The position numbers and the translations under genes were made by a program. The notes beneath the pieces were generated by a model. That model ran no database searches. It worked only from the letters and a program-made list of their open reading frames with translations, and was not told the origin of the DNA. From Nocardioides halotolerans DSM 19273 (GTDB lineage Bacteria > Actinomycetota > Actinomycetes > Propionibacteriales > Nocardioidaceae), in contig NZ_AUGT01000009.1 in the NCBI RefSeq assembly GCF_000422805.1, positions 558,761-622,760 of the forward strand: DNA of 64,000 bases, given 5' to 3'. Below are positions 36,364 through 44,560 of the stretch, piece by piece. Positions within the stretch are counted from its first letter, which is position 1, and every line of letters begins with the position of its first letter.

Positions 36364-37593
36364 CTACCCCCGCCCGCCCGCCTGACGGGCCAGCTCGGCG
36401 CGAGCCAGCGAGGCCTTGTGCACCTCGTCGGGCCCGTCGGCGAAGCGCAGCGTGCGGATCGCGGCGTACGACGCGGCGAGGGGGAAGTCCTGGGAGAGCC
36501 CGCCGGCGCCGTGCGCCTGGATGGCGCGGTCGATGATCTCCTGGACGACCTTGGGCGTGGCGATCTTGATCGCCTGGATCTCGGTGTGCGCGCCGCGGTT
36601 GCCGACGGTGTCCATCAGCCACGCGGTCTTGAGCACCAGCAGCCGCAACTGCTCGACGGAGACGCGGGCCTCGGCGATCCACTCGCGGATCACGCCCTGG
36701 CGCGCGAGCGGCTTGCCGAAGGCCACGCGGTCCTGGACTCTCGCGCACATCAGCTCGATCGCGGTCTCGGCGAGCCCGACCGCGCGCATGCAGTGGTGGA
36801 TCCGCCCCGGGCCGAGCCGCGCCTGCGCGATCGCGAAGCCGAGACCCTCCTCGCCGATGAGGTTCGCCGCCGGCACCCGGACGTCCTCGAAGAGCAGCTC
36901 CGCGTGGCCGCCGTGCTCGTGGTCGTCGTAGCCGAGGACCGTCATCGGGCGCACCACGGTGAGCCCCGGGGTGTCGCGGGGGACGAGCACCATCGACTGC
37001 TGGCGGTGCCGCTCGGCGTCCGGGTCGGTCTTGCCCATCACGATGAAGATCTCGCACTGGGGGTTCATCGCCCCGGTGATCCACCACTTGCGGCCGTTGA
37101 TCACGTACTCGTCGCCGTCACGCACGATCGAGGTCTCGATGTTGGTGGCGTCGGACGACGCGACGTCCGGCTCGGTCATCGCGAACGCCGAGCGGATGCG
37201 GCCGTCGAGCAGGGGAGCGAGCCAGCGCTCCTGCTGCTCGGGGCTGCCGAACATGGACAGCACCTCCATGTTGCCGGTGTCGGGCGCCGCGCAGTTGAGC
37301 GCCGGCGGCGCGAGGTGGCCGGCTCGGCCGGTGATCTCGGCGAGGGGCGCGTACTGGAGGTTGGTGAGGCCGGCCCCGTGGTCGGAGCCGGGGAGGAACA
37401 GGTTCCAGAGGCCCCGCTGCCTGGCCTCGGCGCGCAGCTCCTGGAGCACCGGCGCGGTCGACCAGGCGAACCGGTCGTCCATCGCCTCCAGCTGGTCGTG
37501 GAAGACCTGCCCGGCCGGCTCGATCTTCGTGGCCATGAAGTCGAGCAGCTGCTCGCGCAGCTCCTGCGTGCGGTCGTCGAGGGCGAAGTCCAT
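36364..37593 (-). CDS. ACAD10/11-like acyl-CoA dehydrogenase
   Basis: 409-residue dehydrogenase closest in pattern to the C-terminal domain of ACAD10/ACAD11. It starts MDFALDDRTQELREQLLDFM, has FAMTEPDVASSDATNI and KWWITGAMNPQC, and near the C-terminus FADGPDEVHKASLARAEL instead of YEGT, so the usual catalytic Glu is replaced by the Asp-containing motif (about D386) typical of that subfamily. ATG overlaps the kinase stop by one base (TGATG), which supports a functional pair. Probable substrates are phosphorylated 4-hydroxyacyl-CoAs or long branched acyl-CoAs. Confidence 0.88.
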   Translation of the reverse strand: MDFALDDRTQELREQLLDFMATKIEPAGQVFHDQLEAMDDRFAWSTAPVLQELRAEARQRGLWNLFLPGSDHGAGLTNLQYAPLAEITGRAGHLAPPALNCAAPDTGNMEVLSMFGSPEQQERWLAPLLDGRIRSAFAMTEPDVASSDATNIETSIVRDGDEYVINGRKWWITGAMNPQCEIFIVMGKTDPDAERHRQQSMVLVPRDTPGLTVVRPMTVLGYDDHEHGGHAELLFEDVRVPAANLIGEEGLGFAIAQARLGPGRIHHCMRAVGLAETAIELMCARVQDRVAFGKPLARQGVIREWIAEARVSVEQLRLLVLKTAWLMDTVGNRGAHTEIQAIKIATPKVVQEIIDRAIQAHGAGGLSQDFPLAASYAAIRTLRFADGPDEVHKASLARAELARQAGGRG

Positions 37594-38639
37594 CAGCTGT
37601 CCTTCAGTGAGTGCAGTCCCGCGGCGATGATCAGGTCGAAGCCCTCGCCGATCCTGTCGAAGCCCTCGCCGACGGTCTGGCCCTGGAGGTAGCGGAAGTG
37701 GATCCCCTCCAGGATGACGGCGAGCTTGAAGTAGGCGAGAGCCAGGTGGAAGTTCATGTCGCCCGGCTCGGCACCGGTGGCTGCGGCGTACGCCGCGAGC
37801 TGCTGGTCGTTGCCCGGCCAGCCCTGCGCCTTGGCGACGTCGGAGACGAGGTCGCCGCCCGCCGAGGCGCCCAGGGTCTCGTAGACCAGCATCAGCGCGA
37901 CGTCGGTGCGGGTGTCGCCGAGCGTCGCCATCTCCCAGTCGACGACGGCGCGGATGTCGTCGCGACCCGCCCCGTCGGCGGCGACCAGGCAGTTGTCGAG
38001 GCGGTAGTCGCCGTGCACGATCCCCGTCGCGCTGGCGTCGCCGGCCACCTGCTCGACCTGCCTGGTGAGCCGGCGGTGCAGCTCGTCGGCGTCGGGGTGC
38101 TCGCGCGTCTTCGACCCCTCGAGCTGCTGGCCCCAGCGACGCACCTGGCGCTCCAGGAAGCCGTCGGGCCGCCCGAAGCCGTCGAGGCCAACGGAGGCCG
38201 GGTCGACCGCGTGCAGCGCGGCGAGCACCTCGACGAGCCGCGCCGCGATCGCCGCGGTCCGGTCGGCCCCGAGCGCGTCGAGCTCGGCGGCGCGGCGGTA
38301 CGCCGTGCCGTCGACCTTCTCCATGACGTAGAACGGCGCCCCGAGCACGTCGGGGTCGTCGCAGCGCGCGTACATCGCCGGGACCGGCACGTCGGTGCCC
38401 GCGAGGGCCGACATGGCCGTGAACTCGCGGCCCATGTCGTGGGCGGTCGCCTGCACGTGCCCGAGGGGAGGACGCCGGACGATCCAGTCCGAGGTGCCGT
38501 CGGTGACGGCGTAGGTGAGGTTGGACTTGCCCCCCGCAATGAGCTCGGCGCGCAGCTCGCCGTCGATCTCGCCGGGCCGCTGCGCGTCGTACCACCGGCG
38601 GAAGCTCGCCAGGTCCAGGCCCGGCACGTCCTGCGTCAC
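37593..38639 (-). CDS. APH-fold phosphotransferase, ACAD10/11 N-domain type
   Basis: Kinase-fold protein of 348 residues matching the phosphotransferase domain that is fused to the dehydrogenase in animal ACAD10/11. Visible motifs are GGKSNLTY (about 37-44), the VRRPP ATP-lysine-region strand, the catalytic loop VHGDYRLDNCLV (H209, D211, N216) and VDWEMATLGD (D234). GTG 38639 overlaps the SDR TGA (GTGA) and the stop overlaps the dehydrogenase ATG. Inferred role: phosphorylate a hydroxyacyl-CoA so that the dehydrogenase partner can eliminate phosphate, as in the LvaA-LvaC levulinate pathway. Confidence 0.87.
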   Translation of the reverse strand: MTQDVPGLDLASFRRWYDAQRPGEIDGELRAELIAGGKSNLTYAVTDGTSDWIVRRPPLGHVQATAHDMGREFTAMSALAGTDVPVPAMYARCDDPDVLGAPFYVMEKVDGTAYRRAAELDALGADRTAAIAARLVEVLAALHAVDPASVGLDGFGRPDGFLERQVRRWGQQLEGSKTREHPDADELHRRLTRQVEQVAGDASATGIVHGDYRLDNCLVAADGAGRDDIRAVVDWEMATLGDTRTDVALMLVYETLGASAGGDLVSDVAKAQGWPGNDQQLAAYAAATGAEPGDMNFHLALAYFKLAVILEGIHFRYLQGQTVGEGFDRIGEGFDLIIAAGLHSLKDS

Positions 38640-39433
38640 TGGCCCGCCCCCGTGAGCTGGTCGACCTTCGCCTGGAGCCGCCGCATGCTGGCCAGCCACG
38701 CGTCGGGGTCCGCGGCCCGCGCGGCGTAGTAGGCGCCCACCTCGGGGTGCGGCAGCACGAGGAACCGGTCGTCGGCGAGCGAGTCCACCCAGGCGTCCGC
38801 GACCTGCTCGGGGGTGAGCGCTGCGTCGCGGGTGAGGAGGTCCTTGAGCGGCCCGGCCTGGTCGAGCATCCGGGTCTGGACGCCCTGCGGGCAGATGGCC
38901 TGGACGGCGATGCCGCGATGGCCGTAGGTGACGCTGAGCCACTCGGCGAAGCCGACCGCGGCGTGCTTGGTGACCGAGTACGGCGCCGCGCCGATCATGG
39001 TCAGCAGCCCGGCCGCGCTCGCGGTGACCACGAACCGCCCACCCCCGCCGTCGCCCAGCCAGCGGGGCACCAGTGCCCGGGCCGCGCGGACGTGCGCCAT
39101 CACGTTGGTGTCGATCATCGCCGCCCAGTCCTCGTCGGAGGCCTGCAGGCTGTCGGGCTGCGTGCGGTCGATGCCGGCGTTCGCCAGGAACACGTCGATC
39201 CGGCCGAGGGTTGCGGTCGCGGCGTCCACCAGGGCGCGCACCCCGGCGTCGGACGAGCAGTCGCCCGGTGCCGCGGTGGCGCCGAGCTCCTCAGCGGTCG
39301 ACCGGCACGCGTCCTCGTCGAGGTCGTTGACCACGACCCGCGCCCCCTCGGCGACCAGCCTCGCGGCGAGCGCTCTCCCGATGCCGTGCCCGGCGCCGGT
39401 GACCACGGCCCCGGCGCCCTGGAGGTTCTGCAT
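38636..39433 (-). CDS. Short-chain dehydrogenase/reductase
   Basis: Classical SDR of 265 residues: cofactor motif TGAGHGIG at about 13-20, ANAG (LANAGIDR), catalytic YSVTK, and an IAVQAICPQGVQTRM segment after the active site. NAD(P)-dependent oxidation or reduction of a hydroxy/keto acyl substrate is likely. First gene of the operon with the kinase and the two acyl-CoA dehydrogenases, to which it is coupled by GTGA. ATG 39433 has a GAGGGTGGGG site upstream. Confidence 0.9.
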   Translation of the reverse strand: MQNLQGAGAVVTGAGHGIGRALAARLVAEGARVVVNDLDEDACRSTAEELGATAAPGDCSSDAGVRALVDAATATLGRIDVFLANAGIDRTQPDSLQASDEDWAAMIDTNVMAHVRAARALVPRWLGDGGGGRFVVTASAAGLLTMIGAAPYSVTKHAAVGFAEWLSVTYGHRGIAVQAICPQGVQTRMLDQAGPLKDLLTRDAALTPEQVADAWVDSLADDRFLVLPHPEVGAYYAARAADPDAWLASMRRLQAKVDQLTGAGQ

Positions 39434-39538
39434 GCGCCCCACCCTCGCACGGGCCCTGCCGAGCCTGCGCGGCCGTCCGGCCACGCACGTCACCGCTGCT
39501 ATCGTCGCGTGCTCTACCGACCCTGGAGGTGGCCGCGC

Positions 39539-40189
39539 ATGCCCGGTCTTCGTCACGTCGTCCTCGCCCCCGTCGTCTGCGTGCTGCTCCTCGCCGGGGC
39601 GTTGCCGGGCGCGGCCCAGCCGGCCGAGCGCCGCGCGCTGCCCGAGACGGTCGTCATCAACGACAACCGCAGCTCGGCCCCGATCGTCGACATCTCCAAG
39701 GTCGTCATCGACGCGAGCTGGTACTGGGACTCCGAGCAGAGCATGTCGGTCACCGTGCCCCACGGCTTCCAGGCCGGGCACCGGCTGACGGTGTGGTTCG
39801 ACGTCAACGGCGACTCGCGGCCCGACGGCCACTACCGGCTCGACCTGCGCGCGCCCAAGCACGCCGGCGGCAAGTCGCTGCAGAAGTCGCAGGAGTTCCG
39901 CCGGGGCGGCGGCTGGACCCAGGGCGGGTCCAAGGCGCGCTGCGGCGGGTCGGAGGGCGGACCGCCGCTCATCAACCCCGTCCGGCGCGGCCAGCGCACG
40001 CTCGGCATCGTCTTCGACCTGTGGTGGTGCCTCGGCGTCCCCAACCCCGCCGGGGCCGACTCCGGCGCGTGGCGGGTCGCCGTGAGCGTCGCGAAGGGCC
40101 GCAACGAGGACATGGCCCCCAACCACCACGGGTGGAGCAAGCCGGTCGCGGGCTGGGGCCCGTGCGACCCGTCCGGCGGCGCCTGCTGA
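39539..40189 (+). CDS. Secreted protein of unknown function
   Basis: 216 residues with a Sec signal peptide (LAPVVCVLLLAGALPGAAQP, cleavage probably after residue ~25). The mature part is beta-rich with WYWDSEQSMSVTVPHGFQ and the Asp-rich VWFDVNGDSRPDGHYRLDL, reminiscent of calcium-binding or calycin-like secreted domains. It has four Cys residues (RCGG, WWCLG, GPCDP, final C). No family recognised. CTGGAGG lies 9 nt before the ATG. TATCGT near 39500 could be a -10. Divergent from the SDR operon. Confidence 0.72.
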   Translation: MPGLRHVVLAPVVCVLLLAGALPGAAQPAERRALPETVVINDNRSSAPIVDISKVVIDASWYWDSEQSMSVTVPHGFQAGHRLTVWFDVNGDSRPDGHYRLDLRAPKHAGGKSLQKSQEFRRGGGWTQGGSKARCGGSEGGPPLINPVRRGQRTLGIVFDLWWCLGVPNPAGADSGAWRVAVSVAKGRNEDMAPNHHGWSKPVAGWGPCDPSGGAC

Positions 40190-40204
40190 CCGGAGCCGGT
40201 CAGC
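40185..40204. terminator. Bidirectional terminator between convergent genes
   Basis: GCTGACC (40185-40191) and GGTCAGC (40198-40204) pair around a GGAGCC loop. The stem includes the stop codons of both convergent genes (TGA at 40187-40189 on plus, reverse TGA at 40200-40202). Only 10 bp separate the two coding regions. Confidence 0.55.
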
Positions 40205-41207
40205 CGGTGAAGTCGTCGACCGCGTGCTCGCGCGCGCGGCGGCGCTCCCAGAGTGCGCAGGCGACCATCACCAGGGCGGCCAGGACCCCGCCGGCGAGCA
40301 CGTCGACGACGTAGTGCTCGCCGTAGTAGACGAGCGTGAGCGACATCGCGACCGGGTAGAGCGCGAGCAGCCAGCGCCACGGCGTACGCAGCCGCCAGAT
40401 GGCGTACATCGCGACCAGGAAGGTGATGCCGGCGTGCAGTGACGGCATCGCCGCGACCGGGTTGCCGACGCCCTGCAGGACCAGGTCGAACCGGCCGAGC
40501 CCGAGGTCGCGCCAGCCGCGGCCGGTCAGGCGCGGGATCGCCTCGCGGATGTAGCCGTCCTCGGAGGCCATCCACGGCGGCGCCATCGGGTAGAGGATGT
40601 AGACGACGAGGGCGCCGAAGTTGATCGTGATGTAGCGGCGCATCCAGAGCAGCCACTCCTCACGCTTGCGGACCCACAGCACGGCGGCGATGGTCAGCCC
40701 GGTCAGGAAGTGGCTGGCGTAGACGGTGGTGAAGAGGACGTCGTACCACCGCGGGTCCGACTCCCGCAGGCACGGGTCACCGCACAGCGCGTGCTGGAGC
40801 CGCTCGGTCGGGAGCGTGTGGGGGGCGCCGCCCGTCAGCCGCGACACGATCTCGTCGAACTCGATCGGCATCGTGTAGTGGACGGTGGCCCAGCCGAGGT
40901 TGTCGGTGAGCCCGCGGCTGTAGAAGTAGATGACCAGCCCGACCATCGGGATCGACCAGTCGCGCACGAACCGCAGGTGGTAGCGCCACGGCGCCTCCGC
41001 GTGCCACGCGATGGTCCCGAACCACAGCCACACGAACACCGAGATCGTGTCGTTGGGGATGCCGAGCAGGTGGGAGTACGTCGCCAGCAGCACGGCGTAC
41101 GTCGTCATGGCCATAGCCCGGACCCACGTCCGCGTCACCGGCCGCGCGTCCTCGGCGGGAGCGACATCGGCGGACGCGGCCGCGTCCTCCTCGAGCCCCT
41201 GTGCCAC
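40200..41207 (-). CDS. PAP2-superfamily membrane phosphatase/transferase (Aur1/Ipt1-like)
   Basis: 335-residue polytopic membrane protein with about six hydrophobic segments. The PAP2 acid-phosphatase motifs appear as MPSLHAGITFLVAMY (C2, about residue 255) and YYGEHYVVDVLAGG (C3, about 293), with the conserved histidines. The class includes lipid phosphate phosphatases and inositol phosphotransferases; the substrate is unknown. GTG start; TAAAGT ends 6 nt upstream on this strand, a clear leaderless arrangement. Confidence 0.85.
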   Translation of the reverse strand: MAQGLEEDAAASADVAPAEDARPVTRTWVRAMAMTTYAVLLATYSHLLGIPNDTISVFVWLWFGTIAWHAEAPWRYHLRFVRDWSIPMVGLVIYFYSRGLTDNLGWATVHYTMPIEFDEIVSRLTGGAPHTLPTERLQHALCGDPCLRESDPRWYDVLFTTVYASHFLTGLTIAAVLWVRKREEWLLWMRRYITINFGALVVYILYPMAPPWMASEDGYIREAIPRLTGRGWRDLGLGRFDLVLQGVGNPVAAMPSLHAGITFLVAMYAIWRLRTPWRWLLALYPVAMSLTLVYYGEHYVVDVLAGGVLAALVMVACALWERRRAREHAVDDFTG

Positions 41208-41263
41208 GCGCGAACTTTACGTGGTCGCCCCTGATCCGGGCACGCCGGTTAGCGGCCGGTGCC

Positions 41264-42020
41264 CACGGTGGCTGAGGTGCGAGGGGCGCCAGCGACGAGC
41301 CTCGAAGCCACCGCTAGGAGGGCACCCGCTCGACCACCGCTGATCGAGCCTGTCGAGATCCCCGCAGCGAAGGCACCCGGTCGACCACCGCTGATCGAGC
41401 CTGTCGAGATCCCCGCAGCCCAGGCACCCGAGCCGTGCAGCTCCCAGCGCAGGCTGCGGAGGCTTCGAGGCTCAGGCGCAGCACGCCTTCACACCTCAGC
41501 CACCGTACGACGCGAGCCCCACGGTGGCTGAGGTGCGAGGAGCCCCAGCGACGAGCCTCGAAGCCACCGCAAGGAAGGCACCCGCTCGACCACCGCTGAT
41601 CGAGCCTGTCGAGATCCCCGCAAGGAAGGCACCCGGTCGACCACCGCTGATCGAGCCTGTCGAGATCACCGCAAGGAAGGCACCCGAACCGACCACCGCT
41701 GATCGAGCCTGTCGAGATCACCGCCGCGAAGGCACCCGCTCGACCACCGCCGATCGAGCCTGTCGAGATCCCCGCAAGGAAGGCACCCGGGCCGAGCAGC
41801 TCCCAGCACAGGCTGCGGAGGCTTCGAGGCTCAGGCGCAGCACGCCTTCGCACCTCAGCCACCGTGCGACAGCCACCGCAAGGAAGGCACCCGGTCGACC
41901 ACCGCTGATCGAGCCTGTCGAGATCCCCGCAGCGAAGGCACCCGAGCCGAGCGGCTCCCAGCGCAGGCTGCGGAGGCTTCGAGGCTCAGGCGCAGAACGC
42001 CTTCGCACCTCAGCCACCGT
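41264..42020. repeat. Three-cassette repeat region with 51-bp units and bracketing inverted modules
   Basis: Module A (GGTGGCTGAGGTGCGAG...CTCGAAGCCACC) is at 41264-41313 and 41520-41570. Module C, which ends in the reverse complement of A, is at 41440-41506, 41799-41865 and 41954-42020. Between A and C lie direct 51-bp units containing GATCGAGCCTGTCGAGATC and AAGGCACCCG: two in cassette 1 (41341, 41392), four in cassette 2 (41597, 41648, 41700, 41751) and one in cassette 3 (41906, A truncated). This fills the 843-bp gap between PAP2 and the acyl-CoA dehydrogenase genes. No gene was recognised inside; the frames stay open because 51 is divisible by three. Confidence 0.9.
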
Positions 42021-42050
42021 CGATCGCCCCCGCGGGTGATCGTGGGTCGC

Positions 42051-43193
42051 TCAGGCCAGCGGGTCGAGGGCGTCGTGGTCGGTGACGTGAGCGGCGAGCT
42101 CGCGCAGGTGGTGGGTGCCGTCGCCGAGGAGGTGGTCGAGGGCGGTGAGGTGGGCGGCGTACATGCCGACGGAGTACTCCATCGTCATCGCGATGCCGCC
42201 GTGCAGCTGGATCGCCTCCTGGCCGAGGTGGCGGCCGGCCCGGCTGACCTGGACCGAGACCCGGCGAGCCGCGTCGGCGACGGCGACCGGGTCGCCCTTG
42301 GCGACCACCATCGTGGCCCAGTCGACCATCGAGCGGGTGAGCTGGAGCGAGACGTACATGTCCGCGGCCCGGAAGGTCAGCGCCTGGAACGTCGACAGGG
42401 GCACGCCGAACTGCTTGCGGCTGCGGAGGTACTCCGTCGTCGTCGGCAGGAGGTACTGCATCGCGCCGAGCGCCTGGTTCGCGGCCATCACGCGGGTGAT
42501 GTCCTGCACCGTCGAGATGCTGTTGGTCAGGTCGGTGCCGGGCTCGCCCAGCGGCGTGGCGGCGGTGCCGTCGAAGGCGATGCGGGCGGCCCGGGTGCCG
42601 TCGTAGGTCGGGTAGCCGGTCCGGTCGGTGTCCGCACCGTCGACCATGAACAGGCCGGTGCCGCCGCCCTCGGGTAGCGCCGCGCTCACGACCAGCACGT
42701 CGGCGCGGGCGCCGTGCGGCACCGGCTCCTTGACGCCGGTGAGGGTCCACGCGTCGCCGTCGCGGGCAGCGGTGACCGACTCCGCGGAGGCCGTCCACCC
42801 GCGGCCCGGCTCGTCGTGGGCGAAGGCGAGCACCGACTCGCCGGCCGACAGCGCGCCGAGGAGCTCTCGCCGCTGCTCGGGAGTGCCGCACGCCGAGACC
42901 AGCCCGCCCGCCAGCACCACGGACGTGAGGTAGGGCTCGGGAGCGATCACCCGGCCGAGCTCCTGGCAGACGATGCCGATCTCGACCGGGCCGGCGCCGA
43001 CGCCGCCGTCCTCCTCGGCGAACGGCAGGCCGAGCAGCCCCATCTCGGCGAGCTGCGCCCAGAGCTTCTCGTCGAAGCCGGGGTCGTCCTGCACGGCTCG
43101 GCGACGGTTCTCGTAGTCGCCGTAGGCCTTGCCGACCAGGCCCTTCACGGCCTCGCGGAGCGCGTCCTGCTCGTCGTCGTAGTCGAAGTCCAT
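42051..43193 (-). CDS. Acyl-CoA dehydrogenase-like subunit (no canonical Glu)
   Basis: 380-residue dehydrogenase fold: N-terminal helices MDFDYDDEQDALREAVKG, LGLPFAEEDGGVGAGPVE, and a C-terminal LGQEAIQLHGGIAMTMEYSVG. The YEGT-type catalytic Glu segment is absent. The flavin motif region is also atypical (AFAHDEPGRGW). This pattern is typical of one partner in the heteromeric FadE pairs that actinobacteria use on steroid or branched acyl-CoAs. It follows the other dehydrogenase by 14 bp in the same operon. Substrate not determinable. Confidence 0.85.
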   Translation of the reverse strand: MDFDYDDEQDALREAVKGLVGKAYGDYENRRRAVQDDPGFDEKLWAQLAEMGLLGLPFAEEDGGVGAGPVEIGIVCQELGRVIAPEPYLTSVVLAGGLVSACGTPEQRRELLGALSAGESVLAFAHDEPGRGWTASAESVTAARDGDAWTLTGVKEPVPHGARADVLVVSAALPEGGGTGLFMVDGADTDRTGYPTYDGTRAARIAFDGTAATPLGEPGTDLTNSISTVQDITRVMAANQALGAMQYLLPTTTEYLRSRKQFGVPLSTFQALTFRAADMYVSLQLTRSMVDWATMVVAKGDPVAVADAARRVSVQVSRAGRHLGQEAIQLHGGIAMTMEYSVGMYAAHLTALDHLLGDGTHHLRELAAHVTDHDALDPLA

Positions 43194-43207
43194 GTCGTCG
43201 TCTCTCC

Positions 43208-44362
43208 TCAGAGTCCGAGGATGTTGCGGGCGATGATCTGGCGCTGCACCTCGTTGGAGCCGCCGTAGATGGAGGCCTTGCGCAGGTTGAGGTACGTCGG
43301 GCCGGCGAGCCGCGCCCACTCGGACAGGTCGCTCTCGTCGCCCGCGCCGCTGGCCAGCCCGGCGGGGCCGGCGAGGTCGAGCACGAGCTCGCTGACCTGC
43401 TGCTGCAGCACGCTGCCCTTGAGCTTGAGCACCGACGAGGCGGGGTCGGGCTTGCCCTCGACGGAGTTGGCGGCCACGCGCATCGTGGTGAGCTCGAGGG
43501 CCAGCAGCTCGTTCTCCAGCTCGGCGATCCGGGCGCGCAGGAGCGGGTCGTCGGCGAACCGGTCCTCCGCCAGGCCCTTCACCCGGGCGATCACCCGCTT
43601 GGTGATGCCGGACGGCGCCACGCCGACCCGCTCGTTGCCGAGGAGGAACTTCGCGATCGACCAGCCGCCGTTGAGCTCGCCGACGAGGTTCTCGGCCGGG
43701 ACCCGCACGTCCTCGAACCACACCTCGTTGACCTCGTGGCCGCCGTCGATGAGCTGGATCGGCCGGACCTCGAGACCCTCGCTCTCCATGTCGATCAGCA
43801 GCATCGAGATGCCGGCCTGCTTCTTGGCGTCGGGGTCGGTGCGGACGAGCGTGAAGATCCAGTCGCCGTACTGGCCGAGCGTGGTCCACGTCTTCTGTCC
43901 GTTGACGACCCAGTCGTCGCCGTCCTTGACCGCGGTGGTGCGCAGCCCGGCCAGGTCGGAGCCGGCGTCGGGCTCGGAGAAGCCCTGCGACCAGAAGATG
44001 TCGATGTTCGCGGTCTTGGGGAGGAACTCCTTCTTCTGCTCCTCGGTGCCGAAGTGGGCGATGACCGGACCGATCATCCCCGCGTTGAAGGCCAGCGGCG
44101 TGGGCACGAACGCCCGCTCCATCTCCTCGTGCCAGATGTGGAACTGGATCTCGGTCCAGTCCTGCCCGCCCCACTCGACGGGCCAGCGCGGCACGGCGAG
44201 ACCGGCGGCGTTGAGCGTGCGCTGGCTCTCGACGAGCTGGTCCTTGGTCAGCTCACGGCCCGCGGCGACGGTGTCCCTGATCTCCTGGGGGACCTTCGTC
44301 GTGAAGAACTCGCGCATCTCGTCACGGAACGCGCGCTCGTCCTCGGTCAGCTCGAGCTGCAT
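43208..44362 (-). CDS. Acyl-CoA dehydrogenase (FadE-type, catalytic partner)
   Basis: 384 residues with family segments: WPVEWGGQDWTEIQFHIWHEEM, the flavin motif FSEPDAGSDLAGL, TWTTLGQYGDW, and the C-terminal YGGSNEVQRQIIARNILGL. Starts MQLELTEDERAFRDEM. Paired with the acyl-CoA dehydrogenase-like gene downstream, as in the cholesterol-catabolism FadE pairs of mycobacteria, although no other steroid genes are seen here. ATG 44362 follows GGAGACCCACAT on the minus strand. Confidence 0.9.
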   Translation of the reverse strand: MQLELTEDERAFRDEMREFFTTKVPQEIRDTVAAGRELTKDQLVESQRTLNAAGLAVPRWPVEWGGQDWTEIQFHIWHEEMERAFVPTPLAFNAGMIGPVIAHFGTEEQKKEFLPKTANIDIFWSQGFSEPDAGSDLAGLRTTAVKDGDDWVVNGQKTWTTLGQYGDWIFTLVRTDPDAKKQAGISMLLIDMESEGLEVRPIQLIDGGHEVNEVWFEDVRVPAENLVGELNGGWSIAKFLLGNERVGVAPSGITKRVIARVKGLAEDRFADDPLLRARIAELENELLALELTTMRVAANSVEGKPDPASSVLKLKGSVLQQQVSELVLDLAGPAGLASGAGDESDLSEWARLAGPTYLNLRKASIYGGSNEVQRQIIARNILGL

Positions 44363-44388
44363 GTGGGTCTCCTTGCTCTGGGTCCCGG

Positions 44389-44432
44389 GGCTTCGAGGCT
44401 CGTCGCTGGCGCTCCTCGCACCTCAGCCACCG
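44389..44432. repeat. Solitary copy of repeat module A/C, inverted
   Basis: CTTCGAGGCTCGTCGCTGGC and the following bases to CAGCCACCGT are the reverse complement of 41264-41310 with about one mismatch. It lies in the 198-bp gap between the acyl-CoA dehydrogenase pair and the sigma factor, without any 51-bp units. This shows that the end module can occur alone. Confidence 0.8.
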
Positions 44433-44560
44433 TCGGCGCCGCCTTGCTACTGGCCAGTACACACCATGCCCCCAGCACCGTCTCCGGGCGCTGCGCCCAA
44501 CGTCGCTGCCTGCCTGCCAGCTCCTCGCAACAGGATCGGGTCGAGCAGCGTTCATGATGC

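Noticed and set aside
35200..37087. Long minus-strand frame of more than 700 codons over the acyl-CoA dehydrogenases
   Set aside because: It runs through two real dehydrogenase genes in another frame and has no domain signal.
41264..42020. CRISPR array appearance: regularly spaced repeats
   Set aside because: The intervals between the conserved cores are themselves repeated (same AAGGCACCCG and CGACCACCGCT), not unique spacers, and no cas genes are present.
44363..44560. A zinc anti-sigma gene or other small gene upstream of the sigma factor
   Set aside because: The gap holds a repeat module and no open frame with a start and ribosome-binding site.
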